Assembly (NCBI GenBank): GCA_019239895.1
Contig: JAFAZH010000044.1
Location: 1 to 55,735 of the forward strand
From: Abditibacteriaceae bacterium
GTDB lineage: Bacteria; Armatimonadota; Abditibacteriia; Abditibacteriales; Abditibacteriaceae
Length of the DNA stretch: 55,735 bases
Reading direction: 5' to 3'
This document shows, piece after piece, positions 1 to 8,292 of the stretch; positions within the stretch are counted from its first letter, which is position 1, and every line of letters begins with the position of its first letter. Position numbers and translations under genes: made by a program. The notes under the pieces were generated by a model. That model searched no databases and was not told where the DNA came from. It saw only the letters and a program-made list of their open reading frames with translations.

Positions 1-2
1 TT

Positions 3-518
3 ATTAGCGACCGTCCCGGCTACCTGCTGAGTCGCTACAGCGATGGGCGTCGCGGCCTGGCTCCGCTTGGCACCGTTCACGTCGCGCCCGCGGAAGGCGT
101 CACCGATCCGTTTGCCGATTGGCCGCCACCTCACGGCGGCGGCTATACTGGCCCACCCCCGCCAGGCCCGGTCGCATTAAGCGACAAAGCCTTCGTAGCT
201 TTAGAGTCACGCCCCGGTGATGTCGTGGTCTTTAATCACAATTTGCAGCACGCCTCTTTTGGAGGTAGCAGCCAGCGGCGCATGTTCACGCTCAATCTTT
301 GTCGGCGCGCTCAAAATCCGGTGGAGTTATATGAACTCCGTGAGTTCATCAATTCAGCGGCTCGCTTCTGGGTGGAGCAGACCCATTCGGATGTGATGCG
401 CCGCACGGCGTCCCCGGAACGTATGCGCCATTTGGAGCAGGTCATGGAGAACGAAGATGAGTTGCCCGCATTGGTTCGTCAGGCCAAAGCGGTGATGGCG
501 GAGCCTGCGCGTGGCTGA
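3..518 (+). CDS. PhyH-like Fe(II)/2-oxoglutarate dioxygenase, C-terminal part
   Basis: The frame is open from the window edge, so the N-terminus and true start lie outside. The visible C-terminal ~171 residues resemble phytanoyl-CoA dioxygenase (PhyH) family proteins. The segment PGDVVVFNHNLQHASFGG carries a candidate distal iron-binding His, and RRMFTLNL a few residues later carries the Arg that in this family binds 2-oxoglutarate. The proximal HxD motif is not in the window. Such enzymes hydroxylate small substrates in the cytoplasm, and in polymer-degrading bacteria they often sit beside Gfo/Idh oxidoreductases, as here. The substrate cannot be told. The family call is fairly firm; catalytic competence cannot be judged from a fragment. 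Confidence 0.75.
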   Translation: MSDRPGYLLSRYSDGRRGLAPLGTVHVAPAEGVTDPFADWPPPHGGGYTGPPPPGPVALSDKAFVALESRPGDVVVFNHNLQHASFGGSSQRRMFTLNLCRRAQNPVELYELREFINSAARFWVEQTHSDVMRRTASPERMRHLEQVMENEDELPALVRQAKAVMAEPARG

Positions 519-558
519 TCTCAAGTCGCCGCGTGCGTCGAAAGCAAGAGGATTTTAC

Positions 559-885
559 ATGAATTGCAAGATACTGCCGATTGCCAAGTTGCCAGAGCGA
601 GTCAGGACTGGCAACTGGAAAGTTTGTGCAGTTATTCGGGTGCAAAAGAAGCCAGGTGCTCACTTAGACACCAAGGCTTTCACGGCTGGCGTCTGGGACA
701 TCCCGGCCAACGTATCGTGCGGTGACATCGCTGTTACTATTGCCAATAGCCCTACTGCGTGTCGCTCTTACCTTTTGGATGCAGAGGATTTCAAACCCGG
801 TCAATATATCTGGGCGGCTCTCACAGCCAGCCCTGATGGCGAAGCTGTTTGGGTGGATCGGATTTCTCTCGTCCCGCAAAATTAG
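559..885 (+). CDS. small uncharacterised protein (about 108 aa)
   Basis: I chose the ATG at 559 because an AAGAGG-like ribosome site lies just upstream. A GTG at 511 would give 16 more residues but would overlap the preceding gene. There is no signal peptide or membrane segment. The end of the protein (FKPGQYIWAALTASPDG then AVWVDRISLV) has the alternating pattern of a beta-sandwich and resembles the last strands of carbohydrate-binding or Ig-like modules. It could be a free-standing accessory domain or the remnant of a longer glycosidase. It sits between the dioxygenase and the Gfo/Idh gene, in the same direction. Function unknown. Confidence 0.5.
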   Translation: MNCKILPIAKLPERVRTGNWKVCAVIRVQKKPGAHLDTKAFTAGVWDIPANVSCGDIAVTIANSPTACRSYLLDAEDFKPGQYIWAALTASPDGEAVWVDRISLVPQN

Positions 886-961
886 CGACAGGTATGCATC
901 AGCGACAGGTATCTCAGGCACCCGACTTAGGATAGAACTCATTCTCAAAGGACTTTAACCA

Positions 962-1960
962 ATGGCACTAAAAATTGCCGTTATCGGAACGGGTAAGGTC
1001 AATCGAGACAATTACATCCCTTATCTGGCCAGCCAAAGTGACATCGAACTCGGCTACTATAATCGCACGCACAGCACGGCGCCCCAGGTCGCCGAGCAAT
1101 TTGGCGGGACAGTCTTCTCCTCTCTGGATGAAGTGGCGCAGTGGGATCCTACCGCTGCCCTAATTCTGACCAGTGAGACTATTCGTTACGAGATTGGAAT
1201 GCAACTCATTGGTTCTGGAATCCGCAAAGTCTTCTTTGAAAAGCCTCTGGTAGCCGTCAACGGGCAAGCTCATGTGACGGAAGACGATTTTTACAAAGGC
1301 AAGGCCATGCTCGACCTGGCGCGAGCTAAGGGTTGCGAGACGGCGATGGTGTTTAACTATCGTTTCTTCGAGCAAACATTGGCTGCCCGGCAAATTGCTG
1401 CTGAGCGTAATTTTGGTCAGGTCATTAACGTAGCGGGCTTGGTTCATTATGCTTGTTGGAGCCACTGCATTGATTTGATACAGCACTTTGCAGGCAGCAT
1501 CGAAGAAATTACGGCGCTGTCCGGGGCCAAGTCCTACGGTGCGTCAGCGGTCGGCATTGAAGCGCCGGATGTGGTCGCGGCGTTGCGCATGAAGAACAGA
1601 GCCACTGGCACCTTAATTGGCACGGCAGGCATGAAATGGCAGCACCCCCTATATGAATTGATTTTTACGTTTGAGAATGGCCGCATCCACATGCGTGACC
1701 TCGATGGCACTCTGGAAATCCTCGATGGCGCGACGCAGTTGCATGAGGTGCGCTCCATTGCCCGGCATACCGCGCGCTGGGATCAATACCGTGATTCCTT
1801 TACCAAAGCTCTCAGTGCCTATCTGGATTCCTTACGCAACGAGCAAGCTCCTCCGGTGCCGGGCAGGGCGGGTCTGGAGGAATTGCAGGTCGAAGCTGCT
1901 CTCAAACGTTCCATTGCCGAGAAGCGCCCCGTGTTGGTGCAACAGGAATTCCCTATTTAG
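962..1960 (+). CDS. Gfo/Idh/MocA family oxidoreductase
   Basis: This 332-residue protein has the glycine-rich Rossmann start KIAVIGTGKVNRDNYIP and the family motif FFEKPLV near residue 90, where the Lys takes part in catalysis. The C-terminal half has the mixed alpha/beta substrate fold (the stretch around NYRFFEQTLAARQ followed by a Cys/His-containing strand). Family members use NAD(P) to oxidise or reduce sugar, inositol or amino-sugar hydroxyls in the cytoplasm. The start ATG follows an AAAGGA ribosome site. It is 23 bp from the next gene, a zinc dehydrogenase, so the two are probably co-transcribed and act in one sugar-conversion pathway. The exact substrate is unknown. Confidence 0.85.
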   Translation: MALKIAVIGTGKVNRDNYIPYLASQSDIELGYYNRTHSTAPQVAEQFGGTVFSSLDEVAQWDPTAALILTSETIRYEIGMQLIGSGIRKVFFEKPLVAVNGQAHVTEDDFYKGKAMLDLARAKGCETAMVFNYRFFEQTLAARQIAAERNFGQVINVAGLVHYACWSHCIDLIQHFAGSIEEITALSGAKSYGASAVGIEAPDVVAALRMKNRATGTLIGTAGMKWQHPLYELIFTFENGRIHMRDLDGTLEILDGATQLHEVRSIARHTARWDQYRDSFTKALSAYLDSLRNEQAPPVPGRAGLEELQVEAALKRSIAEKRPVLVQQEFPI

Positions 1961-1983
1961 ACTTAGAGGAAGCCCGCTATCTC

Positions 1984-2997
1984 ATGAGAATTGTTAATCA
2001 AACTGGAAACCGTGAAGTGATAATAGAAGAGCGTCCTCGACCAGAGTCGAAACCTGGCGAGGTCGTGGTTAAAACTGTGGTGTCAGCCATCTGTGGCAGT
2101 GAAATGTCTGGCTATCGTAAAGACGGTTATCCAGCGGGCAACATGGGACACGAAGGCGCGGGCGTGGTCGCGGCGCTGGGTGAAGGTGTCGAGACACTGA
2201 GTGTGGGGCAGCGCGTGGGCGTCAGTGCTATCGCCGGATGTGGGCATTGTGCCTATTGTCAGCAAGGCCAGTATACCTGGTGCGATAACTATCAGTTCTA
2301 CGACAATATGCACGCTGAATACTTCGCCATTGCCGCACTCGCCTGCCATCCCTTACCCGACGATGTACCGTGGGATGTGGGGGTTTTAATAACGGGTGAT
2401 GGCTTAGGTGTGCCCTATCATACTTCTACCAAAATGAAGCCGGAAGGTGTGCAGCACATCGCTATCTTTGGCCTGGGGCCAGTTGGCCTGGGCAATGTCC
2501 TGTTTCAGTCCCACCTGGGCCGCGAGGTGATTGGTATTGATCGTTCCCCCGAACGCCTGGAACTGGCCCGACAATTAGGGGCAAGGCATACCATTGCGGT
2601 TGAGGACGACACTGATGTTCCGGCAAGAGTCAAAGCCTTGACGGGCGGACGCGGGGCGGACGTTTGTATTGAAGCCGCCGGGGTGCCCACTACAGCCAAA
2701 CAATGCTTTGCCGCAGTGCGTACAGCGGGCCATGTCCTTTTCAATGGCGAGCAATCAGCGGTAGAACTTTCGCCCAGTGAAGATTTCATCCGACGCGACA
2801 TTACGGCTACCGGCTCATGGTTTTATCACTTCAATGAGTATCCGAAAATGCTGGAACTGTATCGGAGCGGCTTGCCCGTGGCATCCTTAATCACACACCG
2901 CTTTCCCTTAGATCAGGTGAGTGAGGCTTTTCGAGTGATGGAAGGAAAGTCAGGCAAGGTAGTGCTGGAGTATGGGATGGGTGAGTTCAATGCTTAG
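1984..2997 (+). CDS. zinc-dependent medium-chain alcohol/polyol dehydrogenase
   Basis: This 337-residue MDR-superfamily enzyme has a catalytic zinc Cys in AICGSEMSG (about residue 38) and His-Glu in GHEGAGVV (about 58-59). The lobe CGHCAYCQQGQYTWC supplies four cysteines that suit the structural zinc. The NAD-binding Rossmann motif FGLGPVGLGNV follows near residue 165. MDR enzymes of this type (sorbitol, threonine or L-gulonate-like dehydrogenases) oxidise sugar alcohols or sugar acids. The ATG is 23 bp after the Gfo/Idh stop and is preceded by AGAGGAAG. Together the pair suggests a two-step redox conversion of a sugar. Which polyol it uses cannot be read from sequence. Confidence 0.87.
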   Translation: MRIVNQTGNREVIIEERPRPESKPGEVVVKTVVSAICGSEMSGYRKDGYPAGNMGHEGAGVVAALGEGVETLSVGQRVGVSAIAGCGHCAYCQQGQYTWCDNYQFYDNMHAEYFAIAALACHPLPDDVPWDVGVLITGDGLGVPYHTSTKMKPEGVQHIAIFGLGPVGLGNVLFQSHLGREVIGIDRSPERLELARQLGARHTIAVEDDTDVPARVKALTGGRGADVCIEAAGVPTTAKQCFAAVRTAGHVLFNGEQSAVELSPSEDFIRRDITATGSWFYHFNEYPKMLELYRSGLPVASLITHRFPLDQVSEAFRVMEGKSGKVVLEYGMGEFNA

Positions 2998-3087
2998 GAG
3001 GTGCTGCCCAGGCACTGGCATTCATAATGCTTAATGGTTTTGATGCCGCATTACTGTAGAAGTTGAGAAATGATTTGGAAAATGTGG

Positions 3088-3155
3088 GACAGGCACTCCT
3101 GCCTGTCTGCTGAGACTATGCTTACCTGCAACCAAGCCAGACACTCTTGTCTGGC
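3088..3155. repeat. twin REP-like intergenic hairpins
   Basis: Two similar hairpins lie in the 224-bp gap between the zinc dehydrogenase and the MBL-fold gene. The first pairs GACAGGCA (3088-3095) with TGCCTGTC (3100-3107) around CTCC. The second pairs GCCAGACA (3136-3143) with TGTCTGGC (3148-3155) around CTCT. Both have 8-bp perfect stems and a CTYY tetraloop, which suggests copies of one dispersed element. No poly-T follows, so they are not simple terminators. No gene is visible in this gap. Confidence 0.6.
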
Positions 3156-3221
3156 CTGGGGACTAACTTGCAATTCCATAACCGTTCTGAATGTCTATAG
3201 ATTTGACAGCGAGGAGGCTGC

Positions 3222-5111
3222 ATGACCTTATCCTGGCATGAGGTGGTGCCTAATGTATTCCAGTTTGGCGATAGTTGCAACGTCTATGGTATTGCGGGGC
3301 CGGAAGGCAGCCTTATCGTTAATGCGGGAACTGGGCTTTGGCTCCAACACCTGCAAGATTTACCCAAGCCTCCCGTTGCACTCTGCTTAACCCATTATTT
3401 CCGCGACCACGCAGCAGGTGCTTTAGCTGCCGCGCAAGCGGGCATTCCCGTCTATGTGCCGGTGGGAGAAAAGGCGATCTTAGCGGACCCGGTGCAGCAT
3501 TTTAGAGAGCGTGAAACCTACATCATCTATGACAATCTGTGGGATCTCTTTGCTCCCATTGAAGGAGTGCCCATCACGGGAGTGTTGCATGATTATGAGC
3601 AGCTTCAACTGGCCGAGTTAGACCTCGAAATCTTGCCGTTGCCTGGCGTTACCCTGACTCAGATTGGTATTGCAATTGAACTCCCCCTGCCGGATGGGAA
3701 GCTTAAAGAGGGGAAGCTTAAAGTGGTGTGCTGTGGCGAGGCCATCCATTCACCAGGCAAGTTAGCCCGTGTCGCCCCTCTGCAATACAATTACAACGAT
3801 CTCAGTGGAGCGGTAAATGTGGTGAGTTCTGCTCGACGATTGCGTGATTACAAACCCGACATCCTACTTCCCAGCCTGGGTCAGCCCATCTTACAGGATA
3901 CTGATCTGGCACTGGCACAATTAGAAGAGTCTATGCGCTTTCTGGTAGCGGGACGGGGTGGTATGACGCAGCAACTGAACAAGCTGGGGCCAGACCCGCT
4001 GGAAAAAGTCACTGAGCATGTCTGGCGCACCACGCAGAGCCAAAGTGTTAATTGGTTCTTAATCAGCGAGTCGGGCAAAGCTCTGGCCATTGATTATGGC
4101 TATGATGTGAACAACATCGTCTCGACCAATTATCCCCGTCCGGCTAACCGTCGTCCGTTGCTGCATAGTCTGCCTGCGTTGCGCGAGCGGTTTGGCATTG
4201 AGCACATAGATGTCGTTTTAGTCAGTCATTTTCATGACGATCATGTGTGCGGCATTCCCCTCCTTCAGCGACTATTCGGGACGGAGTGTTGGGCCGCCGA
4301 AAATTTTGCCGACTTGCTGATGGAGCCACAGGCGCATTGTTTTCCGTGCAACTGGCCTATGCCGATTCAAGTGCAGCGTCGTCTGCCGCTGGATCAGACT
4401 TTTACCTGGGAAGAATATACGTTCTGTCTACACCCGATGAGCGGGCACACAAGATTTGCATCTCTTATCGGGTTTGAGGCTGATGGTAAACGGTTTGCCC
4501 ATACCGGCGACCAATACTTTTTCGCGCACGGTTGGGGCCAGGAACCGCTGCTGCCCTTCGATCAAAACCCTCGTGTGCAAAATCATGTTTATCGTAATGG
4601 TGCCCTGTTAGATGGTTATGCGCAGAGTGGCCAGTGGCTCTTGAACTGGCACCCGGATATTGTGTTGCAGGGACATCAGCAACCCTTCTTTACGGATGGG
4701 CATTTCTTTGAACAGATAAAAGAATGGACGCGCGAATACCAGGAGACGCACCAGAGAGCGATGCTGCTGGGCGCAGAGGACACCCATTTTAACCTTGATA
4801 GTTGGGGCGGGTGGATTTGGCCTTACCGAACTTACACCCCTGTCCCCAAGCCCATATCGGTGCGCGTCACGGTGCGTAACCCTTATCCCCATCAAGCTGA
4901 CTTACTGGTAAAGCTGGTTGGCCCAACCGGGTGGCAGGGCACTACGGCCACGCTGAGTGCGGCACCTCGCGCCGAAGTTGCCACTTCGCTGGAGATAACC
5001 CCTAATGGCCCCTGCCGCCGTCAGCCGTTTGCCGTTGAGTTGGTAGCCAATGGTCAACCATTCGGGCAGGTGGCGGAAGCCTTGCTCACCGTTGGCGGTG
5101 AAATGTTTTAG
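3222..5111 (+). CDS. tandem metallo-beta-lactamase-fold hydrolase with C-terminal beta-sandwich
   Basis: This 629-residue protein appears to hold two MBL folds. The first (about 1-230) has THYFRDHAAG, a degenerate HxHxDH. The second (about 270-470) has the canonical VSHFHDDHVCG and later HTGDQYFF and LQGHQQPF, which supply the remaining metal ligands. A beta-sandwich of about 110 residues starting near PISVRVTVRNPYPHQ closes the protein. The N-terminal copy lacks ligands and is probably structural. There is no signal peptide, so it is likely cytoplasmic. The gene starts at an ATG behind GAGGAGG and leads into the NagB-like and PIG-L genes. A hydrolase acting on a sugar ester or lactone would fit the context, but that is inference. 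Confidence 0.75.
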   Translation: MTLSWHEVVPNVFQFGDSCNVYGIAGPEGSLIVNAGTGLWLQHLQDLPKPPVALCLTHYFRDHAAGALAAAQAGIPVYVPVGEKAILADPVQHFRERETYIIYDNLWDLFAPIEGVPITGVLHDYEQLQLAELDLEILPLPGVTLTQIGIAIELPLPDGKLKEGKLKVVCCGEAIHSPGKLARVAPLQYNYNDLSGAVNVVSSARRLRDYKPDILLPSLGQPILQDTDLALAQLEESMRFLVAGRGGMTQQLNKLGPDPLEKVTEHVWRTTQSQSVNWFLISESGKALAIDYGYDVNNIVSTNYPRPANRRPLLHSLPALRERFGIEHIDVVLVSHFHDDHVCGIPLLQRLFGTECWAAENFADLLMEPQAHCFPCNWPMPIQVQRRLPLDQTFTWEEYTFCLHPMSGHTRFASLIGFEADGKRFAHTGDQYFFAHGWGQEPLLPFDQNPRVQNHVYRNGALLDGYAQSGQWLLNWHPDIVLQGHQQPFFTDGHFFEQIKEWTREYQETHQRAMLLGAEDTHFNLDSWGGWIWPYRTYTPVPKPISVRVTVRNPYPHQADLLVKLVGPTGWQGTTATLSAAPRAEVATSLEITPNGPCRRQPFAVELVANGQPFGQVAEALLTVGGEMF

Positions 5112-5158
5112 GTCAGCCGCCTTGCTCATGAAACAGTTATTCCCTATCAGGAGGAGAT

Positions 5159-6088
5159 ATGGCCCGCTCGCTCAGCACTATTGCACCCGGTTGGTGGGAT
5201 TACACCACGCTGGAACCAGAAATCTTACAAGATGCTGCCAGATTGACGTTACAAGACATTGAACAGTTAAGCCGCCCTGGTTTCAAGGTGGCTTTATACG
5301 ATACGTTAGAAGAGTTTTATTTGGCCGAGGCTTTGGAATATATCAATGCCTGGCGGCAAAGCACCCCGGATAACCCGGTGGGCATCTGCGGCCCCATTGG
5401 GCCGACAGAGCAGTTACCTTTGGTGGCCCGCCTGGTCAACGATCTTGATCTACCGCTGCATAGTGCCCACTTCTGGGGCATGGATGAATGGTTTCTCAAT
5501 GGTCAGGAAGCGCCGATGGATCATCCTCTCTCTTTTGCCCGCGCCGATCAGGAGTTGTGCTTTAAGCGCATTCGTCCTGAATTGCTCATGCCTGCTGAGA
5601 ACCTGCATTTTCCGGCTGCTGATACCAGTCATTATGAAGCCTCGTGGCAAGGCGTGCGCTGTGCCGTCATGCAAGGCGGGCAGGGCGAAGTAAAGCATTG
5701 GGCTTTCAATGACCCGGTGCGGCGGGAGGGTAATTACCAGCAGGAGCCACCGTCGCCTGCCGAGTATCGTCAATTAGGAACACGGGTGGTGGAACTCCAT
5801 CCTCTCACGCTTATTCAAAACGCACGCACTTCGGGCGGTGGCAATGTCCCCCTGGTGCCGACTCATGCTATAAGCGTAGGGCCAGTGCAAACCTGGCAAG
5901 CGGAGAAGGTCTCCATCTGGCATCCTGGCACGCATGATAATCCTTTTGGTTTACGCCTGACGGCTCTAATGATTTCTCAACATCTGCCCGATTCCGCAGT
6001 GCCTATGTCGCTACTGGCCGACCATCCCAATGTGCAGTTCAACTATTATAGGGGGGCCATCGGCACTTGTGAAACAGAAATGCACTAA
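5159..6088 (+). CDS. glucosamine-6-phosphate isomerase/deaminase-like protein (NagB superfamily)
   Basis: This 309-residue protein shows the NagB landmarks in altered form: CGPIGPTEQLPLVARLV at the phosphate loop, FWGMDEWFLNG where NagB has its FNMDEY-type catalytic segment, and HWAFNDP where NagB has HIAFNEP. NagB enzymes convert glucosamine-6-phosphate to fructose-6-phosphate and ammonia in the cytoplasm. The variations suggest a related but different amino-sugar substrate. A strong AGGAGGAG ribosome site precedes the ATG. The next gene, 23 bp on, is a PIG-L deacetylase, giving a classic deacetylate-then-deaminate pair for N-acetylated amino sugars. The superfamily call is good; the exact reaction is uncertain. 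Confidence 0.78.
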   Translation: MARSLSTIAPGWWDYTTLEPEILQDAARLTLQDIEQLSRPGFKVALYDTLEEFYLAEALEYINAWRQSTPDNPVGICGPIGPTEQLPLVARLVNDLDLPLHSAHFWGMDEWFLNGQEAPMDHPLSFARADQELCFKRIRPELLMPAENLHFPAADTSHYEASWQGVRCAVMQGGQGEVKHWAFNDPVRREGNYQQEPPSPAEYRQLGTRVVELHPLTLIQNARTSGGGNVPLVPTHAISVGPVQTWQAEKVSIWHPGTHDNPFGLRLTALMISQHLPDSAVPMSLLADHPNVQFNYYRGAIGTCETEMH

Positions 6089-6111
6089 CCGCCAATTATT
6101 TCAAGGAGTTT

Positions 6112-6882
6112 ATGTTGAAGGAGCTTATACCGGACGATAACCAACGCATTTTAGTGCTGATGCCGCACCCCGATGACATGGAAATTCTCTGTGCGGGCAC
6201 TTTGATTCGACTACGCGCCCTGGGCTATGAAATCCATGTGGCTACCATGACAGCAGGCGATAAAGGCTCGGCTATCCTCAGCCGTGAGGAGATTGCAACC
6301 ATCCGGCGCGAAGAAGCCCGACAGGGCGCAGGGGTGATTGGTGCCGCCAGCTACCAGTATTTAGAATTTGCCGATTTAGAGATCACTTTTGAGCCAACCA
6401 CACGCCGTCGGATAGCGGAAGTCTTGCGCGCCATTGATCCCCTTATGGTCTTTACCACACCGCCCACAGACTATATGTTTGATCATGAGATTACTTCACA
6501 GTTGGTCCGCGATGCCTGTTTTAACGCTGGCTGCCGCAACTATGCTACAGAAGATAACTCCCCTCCCACTTCGCGTATTCCCTATCTCTACTACAGTGAT
6601 GCCGTGGAAGGTCATGACATCTTTGGCACGCCCTCGCGGGTAAGTTGCATCGTTGACATCTCGGCGCAGATGGAGCAGAAGGTGGCGGCTCTCGCGTGTC
6701 ACCAGAGCCAGCGGGCCTGGTTGCAAAAGCAGCACGGCATGGATAACTACATTGAATCTATGCGCAGTTGGTGCGCCCGGCGTGGCGCAGAAATCGGCAC
6801 CACGTATGGAGAGGCGTTCTGTCAGCACTTAGGCCATCCCCATCCCCAGGATAATCTTTTAACTCAGTTGCTCCCGCATTAA
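6112..6882 (+). CDS. PIG-L family de-N-acetylase
   Basis: This 256-residue protein begins with ILVLMPHPDDMEILCAGTL, the PIG-L/LmbE zinc motif PHPDDxE near residue 20. The later segment PTDYMFDHEITSQLV (about 120-135) supplies the third zinc-binding His region. These enzymes remove acetyl groups from GlcNAc-containing or related amino sugars. It is cytoplasmic, with no signal peptide. The ATG at 6112 follows AAGGAG, and the gene is 23 bp downstream of the NagB-like gene. The two likely act in sequence on an N-acetyl amino sugar, possibly one freed by the secreted sialidase encoded next. Confidence 0.87.
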   Translation: MLKELIPDDNQRILVLMPHPDDMEILCAGTLIRLRALGYEIHVATMTAGDKGSAILSREEIATIRREEARQGAGVIGAASYQYLEFADLEITFEPTTRRRIAEVLRAIDPLMVFTTPPTDYMFDHEITSQLVRDACFNAGCRNYATEDNSPPTSRIPYLYYSDAVEGHDIFGTPSRVSCIVDISAQMEQKVAALACHQSQRAWLQKQHGMDNYIESMRSWCARRGAEIGTTYGEAFCQHLGHPHPQDNLLTQLLPH

Positions 6883-6915
6883 ACGCGAATCCGCAACATC
6901 AGGAGCAAACAGCAT

Positions 6916-7020
6916 ATGGAAGGTGTTAAACCCATAGACCAACCCAACATCAAACGCCGAACCCGCAGGCCCCATACGCAAGAGTCGGTGCTGCGCGGCG
7001 AGTTGGAGTTCTTGGTTTGA
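6916..7020 (+). CDS. possible 34-aa peptide
   Basis: A short ATG-TGA frame lies in the 148-bp gap between the PIG-L and sialidase genes, with AGGAGC 10 bp upstream. The product is strongly basic (KRRTRRPHTQ in the middle). It may be a real small protein, a leader peptide for the sialidase, or chance. I recognise no family. Confidence 0.25.
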   Translation: MEGVKPIDQPNIKRRTRRPHTQESVLRGELEFLV

Positions 7021-7030
7021 TCGGATTAAA

Positions 7031-8197
7031 ATGAATGATACTCTCCTGTTATTAGTGATGGCTGCGTCCCTGGTTCCAGTGTTGTCTTTAGCCGCCGTGC
7101 CTACTAGTCCTGCGCCGTCTACGCCACCCGTCGCTACAAACTTGGCCCCTCCGGTGGCTGTGTTTACCCCTGGTGATGCTGGCTATCCTGCTGTGCGCAT
7201 CCCCTCGATTGTGGTCACAAAAGCTGGCACCCTGTTGGCTTTTGCCGAAGGTCGCCGCAACCTGAGCGATCAGGCCGAAAATAAAATCATCCAGAAACTC
7301 TCAACAGATGGCGGTAAAACGTGGTCGAAGCTACAGACCATTGCCGCCGATGGCAGACGCCCTTTGAATAACCCCTGCACGGTTGTGGATCAGAAGACAG
7401 GACAAGTTCTGCTGATGTTTCAGTCGTACCCCGAACATCTAAAAGAAAAGGACAGTAGAATCCAGACTGGCTATGCCGGGGATGACGCCGGGGATGACAT
7501 CGTTAAGAGCTATCTGATTCGTTCCAATGATGATGGCGCCACCTGGAGTCAAATCGAAGACGTGACACGGCAGGTCAAGCACCCAACGGGCGCGACGACC
7601 ATTGCCAGCGGGCCGGGCATCGGCATACAGTTGCAAAAAGGCCCACACGCTGGACGCTTATTGATGCCCTTCAACGAAGGGCCGTATGGCCAGTGGAACA
7701 TCTATACCGCCTATAGCGACGATGACGGCGCGACATGGCAATATGGCGACAACGTGCCGGGCGGCATGGGGTTAGTCAACGAATGTCAAGTCGTCGAATT
7801 GAGCGATGGACGGGCGCGCATCAACTCGCGGCGCGGCGGTGGCCATGACTTACGTAAAACCAGTGTGTCGCAGGATGGTGGCCAGACTTGGTCGCCCGTA
7901 GAGGATGTTGCTGATCTCGTAGACCCAACGTGCATGGCTTCAATTATACGCTTCAACGCCCCGGCGGGCACGCAGTTACTATTCGCTGGCCCACTGGGGC
8001 CGGGACGCACTAATGGCACCATCCATGTTTCCTCTGACGATGGCCAAACCTGGCCCGTCCAGAAGACGCTTTTTCCTGGCCCCTACGCTTATTCCATCCT
8101 CGTGGCGCTGCCCGATGACACAGTGGGCGATCTGTATGAAGCCGCGGAGCACAAAATTGTATTTGCGCGTTTTCCTCTGGAAGCCGTTCTTAAGTAA
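7031..8197 (+). CDS. secreted exo-sialidase-like BNR-repeat protein (GH33-type)
   Basis: This 388-residue protein has an N-terminal signal peptide (LLLLVMAASLVPVLSLAA) and a Thr/Pro-rich linker. It then has the sialidase RIP motif (AVRIPSIV) and five Asp-box repeats: STDGGKTW, SNDDGATW, SDDDGATW, SQDGGQTW and SSDDGQTW. The six-bladed propeller of GH33 enzymes cleaves terminal sialic or related nonulosonic acids outside the cytoplasm. NECQVVEL probably carries the catalytic Glu, and SRRGGGH an Arg of the triad. The ATG lies close behind the PIG-L gene, so it may share that transcript. A bare BNR-propeller without sialidase activity is the main alternative. Confidence 0.8.
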   Translation: MNDTLLLLVMAASLVPVLSLAAVPTSPAPSTPPVATNLAPPVAVFTPGDAGYPAVRIPSIVVTKAGTLLAFAEGRRNLSDQAENKIIQKLSTDGGKTWSKLQTIAADGRRPLNNPCTVVDQKTGQVLLMFQSYPEHLKEKDSRIQTGYAGDDAGDDIVKSYLIRSNDDGATWSQIEDVTRQVKHPTGATTIASGPGIGIQLQKGPHAGRLLMPFNEGPYGQWNIYTAYSDDDGATWQYGDNVPGGMGLVNECQVVELSDGRARINSRRGGGHDLRKTSVSQDGGQTWSPVEDVADLVDPTCMASIIRFNAPAGTQLLFAGPLGPGRTNGTIHVSSDDGQTWPVQKTLFPGPYAYSILVALPDDTVGDLYEAAEHKIVFARFPLEAVLK

Positions 8198-8292
8198 CGG
8201 TACCAGCAGCACATCGCTGTAACGGAGTGAGCATTAACAGCCAAGTTATTTTACGCTGCCCTACGAGCAAGCAGTTTAAGTGTTAAGATGAT

